This document shows, one piece after another, positions 27,296-35,357 of a DNA stretch of 64,000 nucleotides. The position numbers and the translations under genes were made by a program. A model generated the notes under the pieces. The model was not told the origin of the DNA, ran no database searches, and was given only the letters and a program-made list of their open reading frames with translations. Within the stretch, counting starts at the first letter, position 1. Every line of letters starts with the position of its first letter. This stretch comes from Sphingobium jiangsuense (GTDB taxonomy: Bacteria > Pseudomonadota > Alphaproteobacteria > Sphingomonadales > Sphingomonadaceae): assembly GCF_014196495.1 (NCBI RefSeq), contig NZ_JACIDT010000004.1, positions 1-64,000 on the forward strand, given 5' to 3'.

Positions 27296-27841
27296 TCAAT
27301 TCGGCAAGGCGCGCCGCACTCCTGAAGCAAGGGTATAGACCGCCTGCCGCTGCGCGCCGCGATTATGATGGTCGACGCGGTAGCCCTGATAATGGCGGCG
27401 CAGCAGCCCCGCCTTCACCAGATCGGACACCGCGCGGCTGACATTGCACCGGGCCGAGCGGCGGACGCGGTTGCGCACCTCCTGCTCGACCGCGCCTTCG
27501 GCCAGCGCCGGGTCCTCCGGCAACTCCCCCTTCGCGCTCAGCTCCGCCTGCACCGTCTCGATGATCGCATGCCGCCGCCGGTCCCGCTGGGCCAGCGGGA
27601 TCAGCGCGTCGCTCAACCAGTCACGGACCGGTATATGCCTGTTCCCCTCGACCACATAGGGGCCGACCTGCTGCCCCTTCCCCGCCGCCTTGGCGATCAG
27701 CGTCAGCACCATGAACGCATAGCGGGGCCGGGTCGAGACGTTGGAAATCCTCTCGATCAGCCCGGCCATGTCCAGCGCCGTCCTGTCCAGCGTCGATGCC
27801 GCCTGCTTGCTCTGTTCGAAAAGATCGGGTTGGTGGAACAT
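27296..27841 (-). CDS. Small winged-helix-like DNA-binding protein, unknown function
   Basis: A 181-residue basic protein (MFHQPDLFEQSKQAAS start). The C-terminal half, NVSRAVSDLVKAGLLRRHYQGYRVDH then RQAVYTL, reads as a winged helix with a recognition helix followed by a beta wing; the N-terminal half is helical with RYAFMVLTLIAKAAGKGQ. No Shine-Dalgarno precedes ATG 27841 (upstream bases are GATTCCCCAT), so it may be leaderless. Its 5' region carries one TGACACTTTACC site and, 200 bases up, a perfect inverted pair of it, suggesting autoregulation or an origin-like role. I do not recognise the family by name. Confidence 0.65.
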   Translation of the reverse strand: MFHQPDLFEQSKQAASTLDRTALDMAGLIERISNVSTRPRYAFMVLTLIAKAAGKGQQVGPYVVEGNRHIPVRDWLSDALIPLAQRDRRRHAIIETVQAELSAKGELPEDPALAEGAVEQEVRNRVRRSARCNVSRAVSDLVKAGLLRRHYQGYRVDHHNRGAQRQAVYTLASGVRRALPN

Positions 27842-27911
27842 ATGGGGAATCTAGCAAATCCGGATTCCCTGTGAATCCCCCAAATTCACCGCCTGTCGTT
27901 TTTTCCGTACA

Positions 27912-27923
27912 TGACACTTTACC
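27912..27923 (+). promoter_or_regulatory. Single TGACACTTTACC site
   Basis: Same 12-mer as each arm of the palindrome at 28036-28071, in the orientation of its left arm, 71 bases upstream of the winged-helix gene start. Confidence 0.6.
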
Positions 27924-28035
27924 CTGAGCGGCGGGCCGGGTGCGCGGGATCGTTGCAAACGCCCGATAAGGCCGGAAGCGCCTGTGGCAAGGCGGATGGC
28001 GGCGAGGATGGAGTCTGGTTCCTTCCGCGACAATA

Positions 28036-28071
28036 GTGACACTTTACCCCTCCCGGTAAAGTGTCACTACG
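28036..28071. promoter_or_regulatory. 36-bp palindrome, arms TAGTGACACTTTACC
   Basis: Perfect 15-base arms (28036-28050 and 28057-28071) around CCTCCC. Perfect over 30 bases, it would make a strong hairpin in RNA or bind a dimer or two dimers in DNA. It has no T-run, so it is not a classical terminator. Confidence 0.8.
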
Positions 28072-28297
28072 GGCAATGGTCGGCCGCGACGGATCCCGGC
28101 CCTCCTGCATTGCAAATGTCTGTCGGGACTGGCCAAATTCTTCCTCACCGGCAAAGACCGTCCCGTTCGAGGACTGATTATCGCCCGAAAACTCTTACAG
28201 TCTTTGACTTATCGCGCGGAACAAGGCAGTAGATCCGCCTGATCGCCCTCACCCCGTGTCGATGATGGGCACCCATTGCGCTGTCGAAGGATGAACC

Positions 28298-29419
28298 ATG
28301 GCCGAGATCGAGCAACCCGATTACACGACTTTGACTGTCCAGTTGTTGAGCGCCTATGTCGCCAACAACAAAGTCGACAGCGGGGACCTTGCCACGCTTA
28401 TCCAGTCGACGCGGGCCGCCCTTGTCGGCGATGGGGCCGGAGGGTCCGAGCCGGAATTCAAGCCCGCCGTCAGCGTGGAGGACAGCCTTGCCTCCAGGGA
28501 GCATATCATCAGCCTGATCGACGGGCGGCCCTATAAGATGCTGCGGCGGCATCTCGCCCATCATGGGCTGAGCCCCGAACAATATCGCGCGCGCTACGGC
28601 CTGCCCGAAAGCTATCCGCTGGTCGCGCCCGCCTATGCCGAACTGCGCCGGGACGTGGCGCGCCGCATGGGTCTGGGCCATACGGCCAAGCCCGCCGAAC
28701 CGGCCGCGCCGCAGCAGGCGGTGAAGGCGCCCGCTGCAAAGCCGGTCGAGCGCAAGGCCGTCAGGCCCGCGCCCGCCGCGAAGCCCGCCTCCAATCCCGC
28801 CCCTGCCGCGAAAGCGGTGGAGAAGGCCCCTGCCCAGCCCGCGAAAAAGCCCGCCGCTCGCAAGCCCGGCGCTACAGCTGCCAAGGCGGTGAACGCCGCG
28901 CCTGCCGCGAAGAAGCCCGCCGCTGCCCCGACCAAGGCATCCGCCGCGCCGCAGCAGGCGCCCAGGCCCGCCGCTTCCACTCCGGCGCCCGCAGCTCAGG
29001 CCGCCAAGCCGCAAGCCGCCGCGACGGCGGAGAAGGCGGCTCCGGCCCGGCAGGCCGATCGCGCTTCGAGCATGGCCAAGGCGGCGCCCTCCGCCAAGGC
29101 GGCGAAGCAGCCCGCCGCGAAGAAATCCGCCCCGCCCAAGGCGAGCGCGCCGAAAGCCAGTGCGCCCAAAGCCAGCACCCTCATGGCCAGCGCCCCCGCG
29201 CCGGCCGCCAAGGCATCGGGCAAGGCGAAGGCCGATGGCGGCGCGAAGGCCCCCAAGCCGGACGCCGCCAAGGCCAGCAAGGCCGCCGCGCCCAAAGCCG
29301 CGCGCAAGAAGCTGAGCCTGAAGATCCCGAAGGAAGACAAGACGGCAGACAGGGCGTCCCCCTCCGCTTCCGCGGCAAGCGGGAGCAAGGCCCCGGCACC
29401 GGCCGCCGAAAAGGCCTGA
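28298..29419 (+). CDS. MucR-family regulator fused to a histone-H1-like Ala/Lys/Pro tail
   Basis: A 373-residue protein; ATG 28298 has GAAGGATG upstream. Residues 1-130 match MucR/Ros: YTTLTVQLLSAYVANNKV at the N-terminus and MLRRHLAHHGLSPEQYRARYGLP plus YPLVAPAYAELRRDVARRMGLG. Two things are odd. The two zinc-ligand cysteines of the usual ICLEDGK-type segment are missing (here HIISLIDGRPYK). And about 240 residues of low-complexity Ala/Lys/Pro sequence follow, with repeats such as KASAPKASAPKAS, resembling histone H1 tails; MucR proteins normally end near residue 150. It is likely a nucleoid-structuring or global repressor protein. Confidence 0.85.
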   Translation: MAEIEQPDYTTLTVQLLSAYVANNKVDSGDLATLIQSTRAALVGDGAGGSEPEFKPAVSVEDSLASREHIISLIDGRPYKMLRRHLAHHGLSPEQYRARYGLPESYPLVAPAYAELRRDVARRMGLGHTAKPAEPAAPQQAVKAPAAKPVERKAVRPAPAAKPASNPAPAAKAVEKAPAQPAKKPAARKPGATAAKAVNAAPAAKKPAAAPTKASAAPQQAPRPAASTPAPAAQAAKPQAAATAEKAAPARQADRASSMAKAAPSAKAAKQPAAKKSAPPKASAPKASAPKASTLMASAPAPAAKASGKAKADGGAKAPKPDAAKASKAAAPKAARKKLSLKIPKEDKTADRASPSASAASGSKAPAPAAEKA

Positions 29420-29528
29420 GCTTTCGGATATCGGCGGCCTTCCGGATCATTCCGGGGGCCGCCATTCCGGCCGACCATCCCGGCAATCCCGAAAAGTTGC
29501 CGGTCCTGAGCGCCCGCGCGCCCGGCGT

Positions 29529-29702
29529 TCAGCCGTGGTCGCCGGCCCGGCCGTCGCCTTCCAGCGCGTTGGCGATCATCGCCGCCAGCGTTTCTTCCGC
29601 CCGCTGCCGGACGGAGGCGTCCTTCGACGCGAAGTCATGGCGTATCCAGTGCGGGGCCCGTTCCAGCACGCTCTGAATGATGGTCTGAAGAGCTATGGTC
29701 AT
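29529..29702 (-). CDS. Small conserved-looking protein (DUF6771-like?)
   Basis: A 57-residue protein from ATG 29702, MTIALQTIIQSVLERAPHWIRHDFASKDASVRQRAEETLAAMIANAL in its body. The amphipathic helices and the ERAPHWIRHDF and RQRAEETLAAMIA blocks resemble a small sphingomonad family I recall as DUF6771; that name is from memory and unsure. The frame stays open upstream to 29840, but those residues look non-coding. No strong ribosome site. Function unknown. Confidence 0.5.
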   Translation of the reverse strand: MTIALQTIIQSVLERAPHWIRHDFASKDASVRQRAEETLAAMIANALEGDGRAGDHG

Positions 29703-29918
29703 AACCGGTCTATGGGGGTTCGGCCCCGCGCATGCAACCATGGATGGCCCCGGCGCGCCGCCCGCGTGATTTTTCGCGCCGAACTGATGCGAATATTCGC
29801 TTTTCCGTTCAACAAGATCCGTTTTCGGATCAATCTTCATGTTCCATATTGAAAATGGATCGGCGCCGCCTAGATATGTCTTGTCACTTCCCCCTTAGTG
29901 ACACCTCCCTGAACCTTG

Positions 29919-29955
29919 GCCCCGCCGTAGAGTTCGCTCCGGCGGGGCTCGTTTT
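29919..29955 (+). terminator. GC hairpin with T tract
   Basis: Stem GCCCCGCCG (29919-29927) and CGGCGGGGC (29940-29948), then TCGTTTT. The T tract is on the plus strand although the adjacent gene ends on the minus strand, so it may insulate the mobA-type gene end from plus-strand readthrough. A second inverted repeat TGTCACT/AGTGACA lies just upstream (29882-29903). Confidence 0.5.
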
Positions 29956-29966
29956 GTCCGGCGACC

Positions 29967-31868
29967 TCAGGCCGCCGGTATCAATATGTCCGCGAAAAAG
30001 GCCGATAGTTCGTCGAAGGCGTCGAGCGGCACTATCTGGCTGACATATTGGTCCGGCCTCACGAGGATCGCGCAGCCTTCGGCCGCGTCCACGCCCCGCA
30101 TCGCATAGATGTCGGCGCGCGGATCGGTGCAGAAGGCTTTCTCGTAATCGCGCAGGCCCAGCCGCCCCGTCGCGGGCAGCAGCAGCTCCGGCAGGGTGGC
30201 GATATCGAAGGTGCGATGCGGCACCGGTAACACCGCGCGGACATCGATGACGGCATCCACGTCCGCCCCCTCCGGCGCATAGCGCCGCAGCGGCGAGGCG
30301 GGATCCTCGGCCAGACGGCGGCAGAGCGGCGCGATGCTCGCCAGCGATGCCTCCGCATCCCCCGCCCGCGCGAACAGGTACAGGCGCCAGCGCCCGTCGG
30401 CGCGGGCGGCATGGCCCAGCTGCATCGGCTTCGCATCGGCAAGGCGGATCACCGGCGCGGAATGGAACCGCTTGCCGATCGGGAAGCCGGTGGCGAGATG
30501 CTGGTGCTCGCCCCTGCCGGTCAGCGTCGAAGGCAGGTAGCGGGTAGCCGTTCCCGCCGTATAATGGCCGTGCCGCACGAAATAGGACTGGACCTCGGCC
30601 GCGTCGACCTGCTTCGTCGCGGCGCTCAGCAACGCCGCCCATTCGCGGTCGAAGTCGATCAGTTCCTTGGCGATCGCGCGCCGTTCCTCCGAATAGGTCC
30701 GCAGCAGCTTCGGCTCGGCCTGCCCCCTCAGCACCGCCGCGAGCTTCCAGCCCAGGTTGAAGCTGTCCTGCATCGACACGTTCATGCCCTGCCCGGCCTT
30801 CGGGCTGTGCGTGTGGCAGGCGTCGCCCGCGATGAACACATGGGGCAGGCGCGTTCCGGCCTCTTCCTCCGGCACGTCGTCGAACCGGTGGCAGAGGCGC
30901 TGGCCGATCTCGTAGACCGACCACCAGGCCACTTCCTTCACATCGATATGATAGGGGTGGAACACCCGGTTGGCGGCGGCGATCACGTCGTCCACGGTGA
31001 TGTTCCGCGCCGTCACCCGCTCATGCTCGCCCAGCTTGTCCATTTCCACATAGATGCGGACGAGATGGCCCCCTTCGCGCGGAATGAGGACGACGCTGCC
31101 GCCATTGGCCGAGTTGATGACGGATTTGAGCCGGATATCCGGGAAATCGGTAACGGCCAGCACGTCCATCACGCCCCAGGCCTGATTGGCCGAATCCCCT
31201 TCCAGCTTCAGGCCGAGCGAGGCCCGCACCGCGCTGCGCGCGCCGTCGCAGCCGACCGCGTAGCGCGCCCGCACCGTCTCGCTCGCCACGCCGCCGCCCG
31301 GCAGATCGACCTCGAAGCGCGCGGTGACCGGGCGGTCGGCGGCGGGATCGATATGCAGGTCGACCAGCCTGCGGCCGTACCACGGCTCCATCCGGTTGGG
31401 GGACTGGCGCATCACGTCCAGATAGAATTGATGGACGCGCGCCTGATTGATGATGACATGCGGGAATTCGGACAGGCCGTCCTCGGTATCCTGCACGCGG
31501 CCGCCGCGGAAAATGCCCTTGGCCGGGTCCGCGTCGGTGCGCCAGAAGCTCGTCTCGTTGACCCAATAGGCCTCGCGCAGCACCCGCTCGGCAAAGCCGA
31601 AGGCGTTGAACATCTCCACCGTGCGGCAGGCCACGCCATCGGCCTGCCCCAGTTCGAGCGGCCCCGGCTTCTGCTCGACGATGCAGGTTTCGATCTCCGG
31701 AAAGGCGGCGAGCTGGGCGGCCAGCGTCAGGCCGGCCGGGCCGCAGCCCACGATCAGCACATCGACCTCGGCGGGCGGACCCGCCTCATGCGCCCGTGCC
31801 TCGCCGCGCGGCGAGGCGGGCTGGAGGTCGGGATCGCCGGTACGGAACCCGTTGGAATGAAATTGCAT
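29967..31868 (-). CDS. mobA: 3-hydroxybenzoate 4-monooxygenase
   Basis: A 633-residue class A flavoprotein hydroxylase, close in length to Comamonas MobA (about 639). The N-terminus QFHSNGFRTGDPDLQPASP, the long stretch ELGQADGVACRTVEMF, RVQDTEDGLSEFPHVI and FIAGDACHTHSPKAGQGMN closely match what I remember of MobA. FAD motifs are in place: GCGPAG at 41-46, GCDGARS and GDACHTHSP, and a thioredoxin-like C-terminal domain. It converts 3-hydroxybenzoate to protocatechuate with NADPH and O2. It is divergent from a MarR regulator exactly as mobA is from mobR. No protocatechuate dioxygenase gene lies in this window. Confidence 0.9.
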   Translation of the reverse strand: MQFHSNGFRTGDPDLQPASPRGEARAHEAGPPAEVDVLIVGCGPAGLTLAAQLAAFPEIETCIVEQKPGPLELGQADGVACRTVEMFNAFGFAERVLREAYWVNETSFWRTDADPAKGIFRGGRVQDTEDGLSEFPHVIINQARVHQFYLDVMRQSPNRMEPWYGRRLVDLHIDPAADRPVTARFEVDLPGGGVASETVRARYAVGCDGARSAVRASLGLKLEGDSANQAWGVMDVLAVTDFPDIRLKSVINSANGGSVVLIPREGGHLVRIYVEMDKLGEHERVTARNITVDDVIAAANRVFHPYHIDVKEVAWWSVYEIGQRLCHRFDDVPEEEAGTRLPHVFIAGDACHTHSPKAGQGMNVSMQDSFNLGWKLAAVLRGQAEPKLLRTYSEERRAIAKELIDFDREWAALLSAATKQVDAAEVQSYFVRHGHYTAGTATRYLPSTLTGRGEHQHLATGFPIGKRFHSAPVIRLADAKPMQLGHAARADGRWRLYLFARAGDAEASLASIAPLCRRLAEDPASPLRRYAPEGADVDAVIDVRAVLPVPHRTFDIATLPELLLPATGRLGLRDYEKAFCTDPRADIYAMRGVDAAEGCAILVRPDQYVSQIVPLDAFDELSAFFADILIPAA

Positions 31869-31976
31869 CAGGCTTCTCCATCATTTGCGGATTTTGGCAT
31901 TTGCAGGCTTTGGCGCGGAAACCGCCGGCGGCATCGGCATCGCTATTGCCTTCGACGCCCACGGTCTATAAATTCA

Positions 31977-31998
31977 GCATACTGATAGAATGCATACT
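31977..31998. promoter_or_regulatory. Direct repeats GCATACT (candidate MarR/MobR site)
   Basis: GCATACT at 31977-31983 and 31992-31998, 15 bases apart (about 1.5 helical turns), in an AT-rich patch between the divergent mobA-type and MarR genes, 35-56 bases before the MarR start. Confidence 0.45.
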
Positions 31999-32032
31999 TA
32001 TTAATTTTCGACCTGTCAATCGCGAGGCATCA

Positions 32033-32500
32033 ATGGACGACTACATCCGGGGCAATGAGGAGATGCCGGGCCATCTGGCGCGCCGTTTCCAGCAGATCGC
32101 CGTCGCCATCTTCCAGTCCGAAGTGGGTGCGGCGGGGTGCGACCTGACGCCGGTCCAATATGCGGCGCTGGTCGCGATTCGCGGCCGTCCCCGGATCGAC
32201 CAGATCACGCTGGCGGGCGAGATCGCGCTCGATCGCACGACCACTACCGGCGTGGTCGACCGGCTGGAAAGCAAGGGGCTGATCACGCGACAGGTGAATG
32301 CGAAGGACCGGCGCGCGCGGGAACTTGCCGTCACGCCGGAAGGTCAGGCGATGCTCGACCGCATCGCGCCCGCCGTCAACGCGGCGCAGGCGCTGATGGT
32401 GCGGGGCCTCTCCGGCGAGGAGGCGGCCCGGTTGACGCGTCTGCTGCGCAAGGCGATCGAGGCCAACAACGAACTGAGCCGCGCGCCGAAGCGGGGGTGA
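32033..32500 (+). CDS. MarR-family regulator (MobR-like)
   Basis: A 155-residue MarR protein from ATG 32033 (MDDYIRGNEEMPGHLARR), with GAGG upstream. The winged helix is clear: ITLAGEIALDRTTTTGVVDRLESKGLITRQVNAKDRRARELAVT. Its place, divergent from the 3-hydroxybenzoate 4-monooxygenase, mirrors MobR, which represses mobA until 3-hydroxybenzoate binds. By position it should do the same here; ligand specificity is inferred. Confidence 0.88.
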   Translation: MDDYIRGNEEMPGHLARRFQQIAVAIFQSEVGAAGCDLTPVQYAALVAIRGRPRIDQITLAGEIALDRTTTTGVVDRLESKGLITRQVNAKDRRARELAVTPEGQAMLDRIAPAVNAAQALMVRGLSGEEAARLTRLLRKAIEANNELSRAPKRG

Positions 32501-32519
32501 GGCGCCCGCCGGGCGCGGA

Positions 32520-33101
32520 TCAGCCTTCCGCCGCGTCCGCGGCCTCGGCCTCTATCGCCTTCGCCACCTCCGCCCAGCGGAACGGCGACAGGTCGATCGC
32601 CGGATGAACCGCCCCGCATTGCTTGCAGCGGCGCTTTTCCTCCGATCCATTGAATTCCGCGCAGGCGGCGGCATAGCCCGCCTGAACCGGGCCTTCGGCG
32701 ATATGGCGGGAATGGAGCGTTTCGCCGCAGCCCTCGCATCGCCATTCGACCGTCTCGCCGCCATGATCCCGTGCCTTGTAGCGCAGCAGGATGCCGTTGC
32801 GGATCGTCCGCACCCGGTGCGCATAACCGGCGGGAACATAGACATAATCCCCCGGCTCCGTGTCGAAATGGCGCACCGGGCCGTCGACGAACTCGACCCG
32901 CGACGCGCCGGTGGGCTGGGCGATCACCGAATCCTTCGCGCAGCGCAGGTAGAAGGGCTGGTCGACCGAGTTGCGGCTGACATGCAACTGGGGGTCGACC
33001 TCCGGCCGCAGCATAGGAAATTCATCGAAGGATTCGAGCCGCTCGGCCTCCTTGATGAAATTGAACTTGTTCTTGCGCCGGGTGCGTACCGGTTGCGTCA
33101 T
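32520..33101 (-). CDS. Cupin/zinc-ribbon protein A (3-hydroxyanthranilate dioxygenase-like)
   Basis: A 193-residue protein; GGAGGG precedes ATG 33101. A cupin-like core (SRVEFVDGPVRHFDTEPGDYVYVPAGYAHRVRT) is followed by a rubredoxin-type zinc ribbon with C122/C125 and C159/C162. This order matches 3-hydroxyanthranilate 3,4-dioxygenase. H95 (AGYAH) sits where that enzyme has its last iron ligand, but the position of the iron-binding Glu is Gln48 (NSVDQPFY), and His40 is displaced, so the metal site may be altered. It is a paralogue of the divergent gene at 33257, sharing NSVD and both CxxC blocks. The two probably form one complex acting on an aromatic compound. Confidence 0.7.
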   Translation of the reverse strand: MTQPVRTRRKNKFNFIKEAERLESFDEFPMLRPEVDPQLHVSRNSVDQPFYLRCAKDSVIAQPTGASRVEFVDGPVRHFDTEPGDYVYVPAGYAHRVRTIRNGILLRYKARDHGGETVEWRCEGCGETLHSRHIAEGPVQAGYAAACAEFNGSEEKRRCKQCGAVHPAIDLSPFRWAEVAKAIEAEAADAAEG

Positions 33102-33171
33102 GCTTTCCCTCCAGTCTCAACGCCGGATATGCGCCGGGGACCGATCCGGTACGCGGACATTCCATGCTCAC

Positions 33172-33207
33172 TTGACAGATATTTGTCTATAAGACAGAAT
33201 TTGTCAA
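33172..33207. promoter_or_regulatory. MarR-type operator, copy 1 (between the cupin genes)
   Basis: TTGACA (33172) and TGTCAA (33202-33207) flank a core TTTGTC-N5-GACAGA (33182-33198); the whole 36 bases are a near-palindrome. Closely similar arrangements occur at 35866 and 36913. TTGACA with CAGAAT 17 bases later could also be the plus-strand promoter, so binding would block it. Confidence 0.75.
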
Positions 33208-33256
33208 TATTGCGGCGAGGGATCATGCCCCGCCCGCCAGACCGGGAGTTTTCGTC

Positions 33257-33895
33257 ATGAGTTCCGAAGTGGTTCCGATGAAGGCGAACGCCTTCGATAT
33301 GACCCAGCGGTCGAGCACCCAGCTGCTGCCGCTCTTCCCCTATGTCCATCGCGGGGCGATCGTGCCGTGCAGCGTGGCGTTCGAAACCGACGGCAGCGGA
33401 CGGAATATCGGCTATTTCGTGCATACCAACAGCGTGGACGAGATCGCCGTCACGCTGGCGTCCAACGGGCCGCAGCGCACCGGCGAGGTCGTCGTCGGTC
33501 CCCGCTCCCACGGCGTGGGCGGCGGCGGCTCGACCGCCGCCTTCTTCCGCGTCGGCGTGGTGACGCAGCGGCAGCTGGAGGACGGGGAGCAGCCCGAAGA
33601 GGTCAGCTTCCAGTGCGAGAAATGCAATGCGGAGCTGCTGCATCACCGGGTCAACATGGCGCATGACGGGGAAGGCCCCCGCTATGGAGCGCTGCCGTCC
33701 AACCTGATGAACGAGCAGGCGGTGGCCCAGCTCAATGCCTCGGCCGAAGCGCGCACCTGCAAGGCGTGCGGCCATGTCAACCCGGAGTTCCCGATCGCCA
33801 TCTGGGGCTGGAGCCGATATGTCCGCAACTCCCGGATCGCGCAGCGGGGGTGGGAAGCCATACGGGATCTGGAACAGGCCGGGGAAGCGGGCTGA
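33257..33895 (+). CDS. Cupin/zinc-ribbon protein B, paralogue of the divergent gene
   Basis: A 212-residue protein from ATG 33257 (GGGAG upstream). It shares NSVDEI, FQCEKC (C120/C123) and RTCKACGHVNPEFP (C168/C171) with cupin protein A. Here the first half of the metal site is intact: H56-x5-E62 (VHTNSVDE) has the spacing of the His-Glu ligand pair of 3-hydroxyanthranilate 3,4-dioxygenase, but the later PAxxxH segment of protein A is not found. Family name and substrate are uncertain; no signal peptide, so cytoplasmic. First gene of a probable unit with the MFS transporter and MarR regulator. Confidence 0.68.
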   Translation: MSSEVVPMKANAFDMTQRSSTQLLPLFPYVHRGAIVPCSVAFETDGSGRNIGYFVHTNSVDEIAVTLASNGPQRTGEVVVGPRSHGVGGGGSTAAFFRVGVVTQRQLEDGEQPEEVSFQCEKCNAELLHHRVNMAHDGEGPRYGALPSNLMNEQAVAQLNASAEARTCKACGHVNPEFPIAIWGWSRYVRNSRIAQRGWEAIRDLEQAGEAG

Positions 33896-33971
33896 GCCAT
33901 CGCCCGCGGCCGCGCGCCGCATGCGTGACGACGACAGAACAAGGCAAAATCAAGGACGGGGAGGACGCCGC

Positions 33972-35309
33972 ATGGCGATGATGAATGGCGAGGCCATGGA
34001 CGGGCCGGAAGAACGCGACCGCACACCGATCACGGCCTATGCCGCCACCATGCTGGCGCTGTGCCTGTTCGTGGGGGCGACCGAAGGCTATGACGTGCAG
34101 GCGATGGCTCTCGCCGCGCCGCTGGTCAAGGCGGGCTGGGGGCTGGGCTTCAACCAGATCGGCGCGCTGCTGTCGATTTCCGCCATCGGCCTTGTGCTCG
34201 GCAGCTTCCTGCTCTCGCCGCTGGGCGACAGCCTGGGGCGGCGGCCGGCCATCCTCCTCGGTCTGTTCATCGCCGCGATCGGCACCGGGACGGGCGCGCT
34301 GGCGCCCGATTTCCGCTGGCTGGCGGTGACGCGCCTCGTTGCCGGGCTGGGCCTGGGCCTTGCGCTGCCCAATGTGCTGGCGATGGCGATGGAACTGATG
34401 CCGCGCCGCGTCCACACCTTCGCGGTGGTCATCGTCAGCTGCGGTTATCCGCTGGGGTCCGCGCTGGGCGGCGCCTTCGCGAGCGCGCTGGTGCCGGCGC
34501 ATGGGCATGCGGCGGTTTTCTTCGTCGGCGGCGCGGGCACGACGATCGCCCTGCTGCTGTGCGCGCTGTTCCTGCCGGAATCGCCGTCCTTCCTCGCGCA
34601 TCGTCCGGGCCGGGCGGTGGAGCTGGAGCGGGTTCTCGCCCGCCTCGGCCGCCGCATCCCGGCGGAGAGCCTGCACCGCAAGGTAGAGGCGATCGAGGGC
34701 TTCCGCGCGCGCATCGCCGCCATCTTCGCGCCGGAGCGGCGGCGGCTCACCTCGCTGTTGTGGATGATGAACCTCGGCAATGTCGCGCTGGTCTATTTCT
34801 TCTTCAGCTGGTTGCCGTCGCTGATCGTCGCCAGCGGGCTGACGGCGCGGGACGCGATCCTCGCGACCTCGCTGTTCAGCGCCAGCGGCGCGGTCGGCGC
34901 GCTGGCGCTGGCCTTCCTGCTGCCCCGGCTGGGGCCGGTGCGGGTGCTGGCCGCAGCCTATCTGCTGGCGATCGCCGCCACCAGCGCGCTGGCGGTCGGC
35001 GTCGGCGCGGGCATCGCCTTCTATCTCGCGCTCATGGTTTCGGGCGTGGTGGTGGTCGGCTCGCAATTCTGCCTCAGCGCGGTGGTGGCGCAGGCCTATC
35101 CCGGCGCGATCCGGGCGACCGCATCGGGCTTCGCCACCGGCATCGGCCGCGCGGGCGCGATAGCGACGCCGATCGCGGCGGGCGCGTTGATCGGGCTGTT
35201 CCAGGGATCGGGCCGGTCGTTCATGATCGCCCTCATCCCGGCGGCGATCGCGCTCGTCGCGGCGGTCTTGCTGGAATTCTGGGGTGACTTGCGGCGCGCG
35301 CGTTCGTAA
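33972..35309 (+). CDS. MFS transporter, AAHS type
   Basis: A 445-residue permease from ATG 33972 (MAMMNGEAMDG) behind GGGGAGG. Helix 1 has FVGATEGYDVQAMALAAP, the AAHS signature, and loop 2-3 has LGDSLGRRPAILL. Homologues import aromatic acids by proton symport. It lies 76 bases after cupin protein B and 48 before the MarR gene, so it is likely the uptake system for the substrate of this module. Confidence 0.88.
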   Translation: MAMMNGEAMDGPEERDRTPITAYAATMLALCLFVGATEGYDVQAMALAAPLVKAGWGLGFNQIGALLSISAIGLVLGSFLLSPLGDSLGRRPAILLGLFIAAIGTGTGALAPDFRWLAVTRLVAGLGLGLALPNVLAMAMELMPRRVHTFAVVIVSCGYPLGSALGGAFASALVPAHGHAAVFFVGGAGTTIALLLCALFLPESPSFLAHRPGRAVELERVLARLGRRIPAESLHRKVEAIEGFRARIAAIFAPERRRLTSLLWMMNLGNVALVYFFFSWLPSLIVASGLTARDAILATSLFSASGAVGALALAFLLPRLGPVRVLAAAYLLAIAATSALAVGVGAGIAFYLALMVSGVVVVGSQFCLSAVVAQAYPGAIRATASGFATGIGRAGAIATPIAAGALIGLFQGSGRSFMIALIPAAIALVAAVLLEFWGDLRRARS

Positions 35310-35357
35310 AGGGCGGAAGGCCATCGAAGAAATGTGGCCGGATGCGGAGAATGTGCG

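Larger units (their letters stand above)
27842..28297. other. Long divergent regulatory region with repeated TGACACTTTACC sites
   Basis: 456 bases between two divergent DNA-binding-protein genes with no credible gene inside. It contains GGATTC-N5-GAATCC and GTGAAT-N7-ATTCAC inverted repeats close to the minus-strand start (about 27862-27890), the single site at 27912 and the 36-bp palindrome at 28036. The size and site number exceed what two simple promoters need. Confidence 0.65.

Noticed and set aside
28036-28071. Palindrome as a rho-independent terminator
   Set aside because: No T-run on either side, and no gene ends close to it; a regulatory or structural site fits better.
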